From Fidelibacterota bacterium MT.SAG.3 (lineage in GTDB: Bacteria > Fidelibacterota > SORT01): a stretch of 36,084 nt of DNA. Location of the stretch: assembly GCA_004402895.1 (NCBI GenBank), contig SORT01000016.1, positions 1 through 36,084 of the forward strand, given 5' to 3'. The translations under genes and the position numbers were made by a program. Each line of letters begins with the position of its first letter. The first letter of the stretch is position 1. Below are positions 24,862 through 31,746 of this stretch, piece after piece. The notes beneath the pieces are model-generated. The model was not told the origin of the DNA, did no database searches, and was given only the letters and a program-made list of their open reading frames with translations.

Positions 24862-24906
24862 ATTTAAAGACCTTCTTTTAGATCTTTGAGTCGAAGGAGG
24901 GAAACT

Positions 24907-24924
24907 ATGAAGGTACTGAAATGA
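24907..24924 (+). CDS. Five-codon upstream ORF (leader peptide) before the SIS gene
   Basis: ATG AAG GTA CTG AAA TGA, preceded by a strong AAGGAGG (24895-24901). Its stop overlaps ATG 24921, an alternative in-frame start of the next gene. Downstream the purine tract GGGAGGGAGGGAGG provides another ribosome site. It may tune translation of the isomerase or may be a by-product of the purine tract. Confidence 0.35.
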   Translation: MKVLK

Positions 24925-24941
24925 GGGAGGGAGGGAGGAAG

Positions 24942-25496
24942 ATGAAGTTTTTCGATAATTATTTTATAAAGATGATTGATGGTCTTCAAAGTGTCGATAA
25001 GAAGCTCTTGGAAGTTGCGGTAAAAAGCTTAATGGAAGTATCCGCAGGTGGTGGAAAGGTGATCATTGCGGGTAACGGGGGCAGCGCCGCAATGGCGAGT
25101 CACACGGCAGTGGACCTGACAAAGAACGCACAAGTTCGATCGATAAACTTCAACGAGAGCGATCTGATCACCTGTTTTGCCAACGACTTTGGATATGAAA
25201 AATGGATTGAAAAATCTCTTGAATATTATGCCGATCCGGGCGACTCTGTTATCTTAATATCCTCTAGCGGGAGCTCGATCAATATTCTAAATGCTGCGGA
25301 TAAGGCAAAAAAGATGGGGCTTAAACTTATTACCTTCAGCGGATTTTCTCCCGATAACCAGCTCAGGGATAAGGGGGATCTGAACTTTTATGTAAACAGC
25401 GAAGAGTATAATATAGTCGAGATGTCGCATCATATCTGGCTTGTTGCCATGGTGGATCGGATTATTGATCTGAGATCTGTCTCCTCATCTATTTAG
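24942..25496 (+). CDS. SIS-domain phosphosugar isomerase (GmhA-like)
   Basis: A 184-aa sugar isomerase domain resembling sedoheptulose-7-phosphate isomerase (first step of ADP-heptose synthesis). Seen: IIAGNGGSAAMASHTAVDL, the phosphate-binding SIS loop; LITCFANDFGYEKWIEK, typical for GmhA; ILISSSGSSINIL, the second phosphate loop; and EMSHHIWLVAMVDRI with the conserved His helix. In E. coli GmhA a catalytic Glu lies after the first loop; here Asp is at that place (AVDL), so the exact substrate may differ. Start is ATG 24942 with GGGAGG before it; ATG 24921 is an in-frame alternative. Confidence 0.85.
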   Translation: MKFFDNYFIKMIDGLQSVDKKLLEVAVKSLMEVSAGGGKVIIAGNGGSAAMASHTAVDLTKNAQVRSINFNESDLITCFANDFGYEKWIEKSLEYYADPGDSVILISSSGSSINILNAADKAKKMGLKLITFSGFSPDNQLRDKGDLNFYVNSEEYNIVEMSHHIWLVAMVDRIIDLRSVSSSI

Positions 25497-25730
25497 GATT
25501 AGCATTTTATGACAGAGTCTAAAGCCTGATGATACTCTGCCCGCTTAATGAGAAGCTTGGTAATAAAAGTGAGGTAATTATCTTCAAAGAGTTGCCAGGA
25601 GAGATGACAAAAAAGGCGGAGTGATCTTATTATATCATTCTGAACATCTTCTCAATTCTGTTAGTCCGCACGACCATATGTTATAAACATGTTAATTCAG
25701 GACAGAATAATTTCTGTCATACAGATCGGG
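25497..25730 (+). other. Spacer between convergent genes
   Basis: An inverted repeat CAGAGT/ACTCTG (16-base loop) near 25513-25540 may help end transcription. A 31-codon frame (25529-25624) reads MILCPLNEKLGNKSEVIIF and on to a TGA, but has no ribosome site and no recognised match. Confidence 0.3.
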
Positions 25731-26657
25731 CTATCGCGTAGAAGCTATTCCAAGTTGTTCTTTTACGACATTCCACAAATCATTTCTGATATTTATCGGT
25801 TTGAATAACATCGGAATATCCATTGCGTTCATCAATGTTTTGGCGCTTTCCTTTGATTTATCACCAGTGATCAAGATGATCTTCTGCTCAGGTTTAAGGT
25901 CACGAAATTTCTCTTGTAGAGTGAGCCCGTCCATGCCCGGCATCATAATATCAGATATAATGATATCCGGTTGGAAAGATTGAAATATGTTCAGCGCATC
26001 GTTCCCATTGCTTGCGGTCTGAACCAGAAAGCCCTTTTCCGTAAAAAATTCTCCGAATATATCTGTTATCGTCTCGTCGTCATCTATCACGAGAATTTTA
26101 CTGTTGAAATACTCAACGGCGCTCAAAAGTTCTGCGGAGGGAGAGGGGATCTCCTTCATTAGACGTGTTATCATATTATGACTACTGCCCAAGGCATCCT
26201 GAAATTGCTCTTCCACCCCTGCCAATAATTGATTATCATTTTTAAGAGTCTCGAGTTCGGACATTTGAACGGTTATATCTTTGACGAACCCCTCATTGAA
26301 TACGGGATTTTCATGTTCGTCTTTGACAGTTCGAAGTCTGATTTCAAGCCATACCTGTCTACCCTTTTTTGTCTTGAGCTTAATAACCGCCTGAGTTGTG
26401 ACCGGATTATCCGGGGAAGATACGGTCTTACCAAGCATATGTTTATTGAGATTAGCAGGAACGCCTGAAGAGACGAGCTCTTCACTGCTTTGATATTCCA
26501 ACAGGTTAGTTAACAGCTCATTGACTTGGAGAACTTTGCCGTCACGTGAACAGCGATAATATCCAAGTCCGATTTCGTTCGCTAATTCAATAGGGGTAAG
26601 AGTCTCTTGAATTGTATGGGTATTTTTTTCTAATTCATCGTCCACAATAATCTCCAT
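25731..26657 (-). CDS. PAS-domain protein with C-terminal response-regulator receiver
   Basis: A 308-aa cytoplasmic signalling protein. Residues about 20-140 form a PAS sensor (ELANEIGLGYYRCSRDGKVL, GFVKDITVQM, the PAC end), then a short helical linker. A receiver domain runs from about 188 to 305, with acidic pocket VIDDDE, phospho-acceptor Asp in IIISDIMMPG, Thr in LITGDKS and Lys in LFKPI. There is no output, kinase or DNA-binding domain, and the PAS-then-receiver order is unusual, so it probably passes phosphate or a signal to a partner. It is divergent from the pilin-like gene, sharing a 410-base regulatory region. Confidence 0.85.
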   Translation of the reverse strand: MEIIVDDELEKNTHTIQETLTPIELANEIGLGYYRCSRDGKVLQVNELLTNLLEYQSSEELVSSGVPANLNKHMLGKTVSSPDNPVTTQAVIKLKTKKGRQVWLEIRLRTVKDEHENPVFNEGFVKDITVQMSELETLKNDNQLLAGVEEQFQDALGSSHNMITRLMKEIPSPSAELLSAVEYFNSKILVIDDDETITDIFGEFFTEKGFLVQTASNGNDALNIFQSFQPDIIISDIMMPGMDGLTLQEKFRDLKPEQKIILITGDKSKESAKTLMNAMDIPMLFKPINIRNDLWNVVKEQLGIASTR

Positions 26658-26831
26658 GGTCTTAATGAAGTAAATACATAATTAAATCTTCATCTTACTT
26701 AACATAATTTACTAATAGCATGAAAATAATGCAAGGAAGCAATTTGACGAAGGGAATTAAAAGAGTATTACAGTTTGAGTGGGAGATAACCGCTGTAATT
26801 TCATTAATATAATGGTCTGAATAAACCATAA

Positions 26832-26849
26832 TTGGGGTATATACCCCAA
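26832..26849 (+). promoter_or_regulatory. 18-bp perfect palindrome, candidate activator site 1
   Basis: TTGGGGTATATACCCCAA reads the same on both strands. It lies about 160 bp upstream of the -24/-12 promoter, at the usual distance for an enhancer of a sigma-54 activator. A second, 13/16 matching copy begins 51 bp further on. Confidence 0.6.
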
Positions 26850-26882
26850 CAGCAATAATTATTCTCTCCAAAATGTTTGGTA

Positions 26883-26898
26883 TGGTGTATATAACCTA
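26883..26898 (+). promoter_or_regulatory. Imperfect copy of the palindrome, candidate activator site 2
   Basis: TGGTGTATATAACCTA matches TGGGGTATATACCCCA at 13 of 16 positions. Centres of the two sites are 50 bp apart, about five helical turns, so both would face the same side of the DNA. Confidence 0.5.
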
Positions 26899-26963
26899 TT
26901 ATTGATAAATTCTATAAGTACAATATTATTGTATGTTTATAAATATTATTTTATTTATCAATA

Positions 26964-26992
26964 TGACCTGCGTCACATGATTAATGTCACAT
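26964..26992 (+). promoter_or_regulatory. Short repeats just upstream of the sigma-54 promoter
   Basis: TGAC-ctgc-GTCA (26964-26975) is an inverted repeat. GTCACAT occurs twice (26972-26978 and 26986-26992), 14 bp apart; the second half also forms ACAT-gatta-ATGT. It could bind IHF-like or a second regulator. Confidence 0.35.
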
Positions 26993-27000
26993 AACCGTTG

Positions 27001-27016
27001 TGGCACAACACTTGCA
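27001..27016 (+). promoter_or_regulatory. Sigma-54 (RpoN) -24/-12 promoter
   Basis: TGGCAC-aacac-TTGCA matches the consensus TGGCAC-N5-TTGCA exactly, with GG at 27002-27003 and GC at 27014-27015. A start near 27026 gives a leader of about 40 bases to the pilin-like gene. Sigma-54 promoters need an AAA+ activator bound upstream; none is encoded next to it. Confidence 0.88.
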
Positions 27017-27067
27017 TCTATATTAGACAAACGAATTGAATAGAACTTAAGATTTAGGAGATAAAAA

Positions 27068-27454
27068 ATGGGACAACAACAATTACTTTTGATAGTATTA
27101 GGAACGATAATCGTCGGTGTAGCTGTGGTTGTTGGGATAAACATGTTCACTACAGGCGCTATAAACTCAGAGCGTGATGCTCTGATATTGGATATAAACA
27201 CCGTAGCTGCAACGGCTGCGTCATATTGGAGGAAGCCTGCTGCCTTAGGAGGCGGTGCCAGAAGTTTCGTGGGTATTAGCGATATAACATCTTTCGGGTC
27301 CGATTCATCAACAATGAATGGAAATTTTGTTATGTCGTCTGTTACAGCTAATCAATTCGTCTTGACCGCCACAGGTGCGAACGAAGGCGTTATCATAGTC
27401 GCAACCATCACCCAACAAGGTGTAACAGGTTCTCCCGCAATTACACTTCCTTAA
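27068..27454 (+). CDS. Pilin-like secreted/surface protein with short MG leader
   Basis: A 128-aa protein beginning MGQQQLLLIVLGTIIVGVAV, with a very short leader ending in Gly-2, then a hydrophobic helix of about 20 residues and a small polar, Thr/Gly/Ser-rich domain. This is the plan of type IV pilin-like proteins cut after Gly by a prepilin peptidase, but the Glu at mature position 5 that pilins need for assembly is absent. RpoN control is also typical of pilin genes (for example pilA of Pseudomonas). ATG 27068 follows AGGAG (27056-27060). It is followed by a terminator, so it is a single-gene unit. Confidence 0.7.
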   Translation: MGQQQLLLIVLGTIIVGVAVVVGINMFTTGAINSERDALILDINTVAATAASYWRKPAALGGGARSFVGISDITSFGSDSSTMNGNFVMSSVTANQFVLTATGANEGVIIVATITQQGVTGSPAITLP

Positions 27455-27477
27455 AATAATATTAAACTCTCCCTCCC

Positions 27478-27535
27478 GAAGGAGTCGGTCTGATGCTACA
27501 TCAGCGATAGCATGAGTCGGCTCCTTCAACTTTTT
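27478..27535 (+). terminator. Terminator after the pilin-like gene
   Basis: GAAGGAG (27478-27484) pairs with CTCCTTC (27521-27527). Inside, ATGCTA pairs with TAGCAT, giving a long branched stem, followed by AACTTTTT. Strong structure 24 bases after the stop codon. Confidence 0.7.
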
Positions 27536-27610
27536 ATTTAAGTTGCAATACCATTTTTCAACTAATATCTTTTACCCTAATTATTTATAGAGAGGAAAAA
27601 AATAATTATA

Positions 27611-28348
27611 ATGAATGATGAATATAAATATGAAAAAGTTGCTCGTGATTTTATCACATTGAACAGAACAGGATTTCTATCCACCATTTCAGTGTCGGAG
27701 GCAGGTTATCCATTTGGCTCAATAACACCTTATGACATCGACAGCGAAGGGCGATTGATAATTCTAATAGCGGATATTTCCGAGCATTACAAGAATTTGA
27801 CGGCTGACAATCGGGGGAGTATGTTGATATCCGATCAGTTTGGAAGCCATGACCCTCAATTGTATGCTCGGGCGACAGTTCTCGGTAAATTCGGAACAGT
27901 TCCCGATGACGAGCTTGAGGAAGTAAGTTGGTCATATAAAAGTCGATTTCCAGATGCCGTTGAAAGGGAGAGGCAGCACGGTTTTAATTATTGGAGGTGT
28001 GTGCCGTCTAAAGTCAGGTGGATAGGTGGATTCGGTCTTATCGGCTGGATCGATGGCGTGGCGTATTCCGACGTCGTTCCTGATCCTCTGGCGTATGTTG
28101 GTTGGGATATACTGCAACACATGAATATTGATCATGAAAAATCACTGTATACTTTACTGAAAACCTATGGCAAGATTGATATAGACGCCAAAAGGATCGA
28201 AATGACCGATCTGTGCGAGAACAATTTTACGCTCCAGTTTAGCGATGGGGTTAACTGGAAGAGAGTAACAATAGATTTTCCTGAAACAGCTGAAGATTCG
28301 ATCGGAGCACGCAAGCTGTTCATATCCATGTTGGAAAAAGTGTCCTAA
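27611..28348 (+). CDS. HugZ-like FMN/heme-binding protein (PNPOx fold plus DUF2470)
   Basis: A 245-aa cytoplasmic protein with an N-terminal split-barrel domain of the pyridoxamine 5'-phosphate oxidase fold (GFLSTISVSEAGYPFGSITP is the typical first strand pair). The C-terminal DUF2470 domain has HMNIDHEKSLYTLL, the HMN-x-DH pattern seen in HugZ heme oxygenases and CREG-like proteins. In HugZ both parts bind heme and break it down to release iron; here flavin or heme binding cannot be decided by sequence. ATG 27611 is preceded by AGAGGA. It may be an iron-acquisition or stress gene, unlinked to its neighbours. Confidence 0.8.
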   Translation: MNDEYKYEKVARDFITLNRTGFLSTISVSEAGYPFGSITPYDIDSEGRLIILIADISEHYKNLTADNRGSMLISDQFGSHDPQLYARATVLGKFGTVPDDELEEVSWSYKSRFPDAVERERQHGFNYWRCVPSKVRWIGGFGLIGWIDGVAYSDVVPDPLAYVGWDILQHMNIDHEKSLYTLLKTYGKIDIDAKRIEMTDLCENNFTLQFSDGVNWKRVTIDFPETAEDSIGARKLFISMLEKVS

Positions 28349-28425
28349 TCGAGATTGGAAATAGTCCGAATATGCATATCTGGTCATTTCTTTGTAAATA
28401 AACCAGAGATCGATCGGGAGTAAGA

Positions 28426-29262
28426 GTGGCAAAAAAGAAAAAGGTAGATTCAAGAGAGATTGGGCTCGAAATGGGCTTACTTCTAGGCAGGTACTTCCAG
28501 CAAAGTGAAGATCTCCACTACGGATATTGGCCCAAAGATCTTGAAGTTCAATTTTCCAACTTTTCCACGGCTCAAAAAAATCATTCAGAATATATTATCA
28601 AAAACATTCCTAAAAACACAAGGACTATTCTCGATGTAGGAGCCGGTGCGGGCGGTCTGGCATCAAAACTTGTCGCTAAAGGCTATTCGGTAGATTGCGT
28701 ATCTCCAAGCGAATTTCTTTCGAATAAAATTGCCGAAAAATTAAGCGCAAGTTCCGATATATTCCGATGTAAATTTGAAGACCTGAATACGGAAAAGAAG
28801 TATGATCTGATAATCTTCAGCGAAAGTTTTCAGTACATTAAATTAGAAATAGGATTAAGAAAATCGTTGGAACTCTTGAACGAAGCAGGTCACATGCTGA
28901 TATGCGATTTTTTTCGTACAGATGCTAAGGGTAAAAACCCGCTTCAAGCGGGTCACGATCTGACAAAATTCTATGCTTCGATAGAAAACACTGAATTCAA
29001 AAAAATCAAAGATGAGGATATCACTCGCGAAACGGCTCCGACAATTCAGATTCTCGACGAATTCCTCTCTGAATGTCTCGGACCTTTAACAGAGTTAGGA
29101 TCTATATATCTGGACGGAAATTATCCTCGTTTCATGAAGCTGCTGAAGTGGAAGTTTAGGCAAAAATTTGACAAGCTGAATCGGACCTACTTTTCGGGTC
29201 AGATAAACACTGAGGCTCATATGAAATATGTTAATTATCGGCTGTTGTTATACAAAATATAA
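28426..29262 (+). CDS. SAM-dependent methyltransferase (class I), 278 aa
   Basis: Motif I is ILDVGAGAGGLASKLVAKG, followed by VDCVSPSEF (strand 2) and LIIFSESFQYI (strand 4, motif II-like), then LNEAGHMLICDFFR. The N-terminus has GRYFQQSEDLHYGYWP, a pattern shared by methyltransferases of the cyclopropane/sterol-like UbiE group. The C-terminal third is helical and basic. Start GTG 28426 has CGGGAG about 10 bases before. The substrate may be a lipid or small molecule (inference). It sits 77 bases after the HugZ-like gene. Confidence 0.8.
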   Translation: MAKKKKVDSREIGLEMGLLLGRYFQQSEDLHYGYWPKDLEVQFSNFSTAQKNHSEYIIKNIPKNTRTILDVGAGAGGLASKLVAKGYSVDCVSPSEFLSNKIAEKLSASSDIFRCKFEDLNTEKKYDLIIFSESFQYIKLEIGLRKSLELLNEAGHMLICDFFRTDAKGKNPLQAGHDLTKFYASIENTEFKKIKDEDITRETAPTIQILDEFLSECLGPLTELGSIYLDGNYPRFMKLLKWKFRQKFDKLNRTYFSGQINTEAHMKYVNYRLLLYKI

Positions 29263-29465
29263 GCTTGAGAACTCTTTGTCTCGGCGATAATGGGTTTTCA
29301 CCATCGGATATGGAAGGAGGTCAATCTGATTGATACTAAACCTTCTACAAAGTAAGTTAATCCGATATATACTAATTTCATTTCACCGAAAAGTTAATGG
29401 AGAATGAAAAGTAGTTAACAATTATTAATTTTATTTATAATTAAGCATCCGGGAGATTGTCGTCT

Positions 29466-29525
29466 ATGGATATGCCAAACAGAAGATTTGCAGCTATCAT
29501 GATATCCGAGAAATACTGTTCATGA
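29466..29525 (+). pseudogene. N-terminal stump of a third cyclase copy
   Basis: ATG 29466 opens a 19-codon frame with PNRRFAAIMISEKYCS, stopping at 29523-29525. The two intact cyclases downstream begin PKRKLAAIMFTDMVGYTALM. The shared R-x-A-A-I-M start suggests a relic of the same duplication series. The match is short. The rest of 29263-29676 holds no gene. Confidence 0.45.
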
Positions 29526-29573
29526 TGACAATGGCCAAAATACAACTATCTCTTCGCTCGGAACGCTTTCCCC

Positions 29574-29614
29574 TCCTTCCCGCTCGCCTGACAATAGTCG
29601 GGCAGGGAAAAGGA
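29574..29614 (+). promoter_or_regulatory. Stable stem-loop in the leader of the first cyclase gene
   Basis: TCCTTCCC (29574-29581) and CCTGAC (29587-29592) pair with GTCGGG (29597-29602) and GGG-aa-AAGGA (29605-29614); the terminal loop is AATA. A GAC-GAAA-GTC mini-hairpin (29618-29627) and CTCC-TTC-GGAG (29645-29655) follow. No T-run, so it is more likely a leader RNA structure than a terminator. Confidence 0.4.
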
Positions 29615-29676
29615 TGGGACGAAAGTCGGGGTGTGTCAAAGATTCTCCTTCGGAGCCCTGACCGCAAGGAATTTAA

Positions 29677-31746
29677 ATGACCGAAAAGCCAAAAAGAAAA
29701 CTTGCCGCCATCATGTTCACCGACATGGTCGGCTATACCGCTCTTATGCAGAAAGACGAAAGCAAAGCGAGAGAGTTGATTCAACGGCATCGTGAACTGA
29801 TGAAGCCTCATGTGGAGAAACATGGCGGTGAGATACTTCAGTTTGTCGGTGACGGAACTTTCTGTACATTCGACAGCGCCATCGAAGCCGTAAATGCCGC
29901 TCTGGAAATCCAGTATGTGTTCAAATTGGAAGACGAGATGTCGCTGCGTATAGGCATTCACGTGGGAGATGTAGTGGTCGAAGGGGACGAGGTTTATGGT
30001 GACGGCGTAAACGTCGCGTCACGGATCGAACCGCTTGCCGAGCCGGGCGGAATTTGCGTCACGGATAAGGTTTATGATAATCTGAAAAATCAGCAGGGGA
30101 TGAAGATCACCTCTCTCGGCGAGAAGGAACTGAAAAATGTGCAGGATTCTCTTAAAATCTATTCAATAGAAGCTTCAATGGTTGAAGATTCCGGTAAAAC
30201 GGCAGATGCAACACCTCCCGACAAGGCAGTCGATGAATCAAAGAGAGAGAGCAAAACCGGTAAAAAGAAAATTATCTATATGGCAGTCGCGGCGTTAGCA
30301 ATCATCTTTCTTTCCGCCTGGCTGCTGCCCATATTTGAGCCGGGCGAGCGACAGCTGGAGGCATCGGGTGAGATACGCTCTATCGCAATCCTGCCTCTTG
30401 ATAATCTCTCGAATGATTCCGATCAGGAGTATTTCAGTGACGGGATGACCGAAGCGTTGATAGCGAACATAGCAAAGATACGTTCTCTTAAAGTCATCTC
30501 ACGCACTTCCGTTATGCGATATAAAGGAACGGATAAATCACTGCCCGAAATTGCTAAAGAATTAAATGTAGACGCCATTCTTGAAGGTTCCGTATTGCAC
30601 GCTGAGGGCGAAGTACGAATAACGGTCCAGCTGATTCGCGCTTCAACAGATGAACATTTGTGGGCAGAGAGCTACACAGACAGATTAGAAAATATTATGA
30701 TACTTCAATCCAAGATAGCAAGAGCGGTCGCCAAAGAGATCAAACTAACGCTTTCTCCCGAAGAAGAGCTAAGACTTTCATCGAATAAAAAAATAATTCC
30801 CGAAGCGCACGAAGCCTACCTGAGGGGAAAACATTTTTGGAATAAACGAACTTTCGATGATATACTAAAAGCATTAGAATTTTATAAGAGTGCGGTGGAG
30901 GTAGATCCCACATACGCATTGGCTTATATAGGCGAAGCTGAAAGTTATAGCCTGCTCCATGAATATGGGAATATGCCCTCGCAGGAAACTTATCCGAAAG
31001 CGGTGGCGGCTGCGAAAAAAGCGTTGGAGATCGATCCCACACTTGGAGAGGCTCACATTGTAATAGCGTATGCCTATTATGAGCACTACTGGGATTGGGA
31101 GAAAGCGGAGGAAGAATTCAAGATAGGAATAGAATTGAGCCCTAATTATGCAACTGGACACCAATGGTATGCTGAATTTCTTTTTAGAATGAGACGATTT
31201 GAGGAGGGGAGGAAGGAAATAAAGATCGCCCGCGAACTTGATCCGCTATCAATGATAATTCATCTAAATGAGGGTTTTGGCTATATATTGTCCGGTGATA
31301 GATACATTGGAATAGAAATTCTCCAAAATTTATCTAAGTTTAATCCTGAAAGCCCGTTTGTTCAATTTACCTTATATGCTTCATACAGAGTTGAAGGCAA
31401 TGATGAAGAAGCTTTTAAATCTTTTTTTCGTGAATTAGATTTAGTCGATGTCTCTACTGAAGAAATAGAAAAGATTAAAGTCGCTTATGAAACCGATGGA
31501 TGGAGAGGAATTGATTTGATGTTTCTTGAGCGGGATATTAAGGAGAGGGAGAGTCCTACCGATATTGCCAGGGATTACATTTGGCTAAAAGATTATGAAA
31601 AAGCGATAGATTGGCTTGAAAAGGGATTTGAAGAGAGGGACTTTGGAATGACTCAGATCTATTCATTTCCAATTTATCGTGCAGATGAACTGCTTCAAAA
31701 TAAACGATTCCAAGCGATACTAAAGAAAATGAATTTTCCTAAATGA
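29677..31746 (+). CDS. Class III adenylate/guanylate cyclase with TolB-like and TPR domains (copy 1)
   Basis: A 689-aa membrane-anchored protein. Residues 1-165 are the cyclase domain making cAMP or cGMP: metal Asp16 (FTDMVGYTALM), second metal Asp59 (QFVGDGTF), and transition-state Asn112 and Arg116 (YGDGVNVASRIE), so it should be active. A single membrane helix lies at about 200-222 (AVAALAIIFLSAWLLP). A FlgO/TolB-N-like domain follows (SIAILPLDNLS, YFSDGMTEALIANIAKI, AILEGSVLHAEGEVRIT). From about 370 on are TPR repeats (ALEFYKSAVEVDPTYALAYI, AKKALEIDPTLGEAHI). The last bases overlap the next gene as ATGA. Confidence 0.92.
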   Translation: MTEKPKRKLAAIMFTDMVGYTALMQKDESKARELIQRHRELMKPHVEKHGGEILQFVGDGTFCTFDSAIEAVNAALEIQYVFKLEDEMSLRIGIHVGDVVVEGDEVYGDGVNVASRIEPLAEPGGICVTDKVYDNLKNQQGMKITSLGEKELKNVQDSLKIYSIEASMVEDSGKTADATPPDKAVDESKRESKTGKKKIIYMAVAALAIIFLSAWLLPIFEPGERQLEASGEIRSIAILPLDNLSNDSDQEYFSDGMTEALIANIAKIRSLKVISRTSVMRYKGTDKSLPEIAKELNVDAILEGSVLHAEGEVRITVQLIRASTDEHLWAESYTDRLENIMILQSKIARAVAKEIKLTLSPEEELRLSSNKKIIPEAHEAYLRGKHFWNKRTFDDILKALEFYKSAVEVDPTYALAYIGEAESYSLLHEYGNMPSQETYPKAVAAAKKALEIDPTLGEAHIVIAYAYYEHYWDWEKAEEEFKIGIELSPNYATGHQWYAEFLFRMRRFEEGRKEIKIARELDPLSMIIHLNEGFGYILSGDRYIGIEILQNLSKFNPESPFVQFTLYASYRVEGNDEEAFKSFFRELDLVDVSTEEIEKIKVAYETDGWRGIDLMFLERDIKERESPTDIARDYIWLKDYEKAIDWLEKGFEERDFGMTQIYSFPIYRADELLQNKRFQAILKKMNFPK

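Noticed and set aside
29574-29676. Cyclic-di-GMP (GEMM) riboswitch before the cyclases
   Set aside because: A GAAA tetraloop is present but the other conserved GEMM residues and helices are not.
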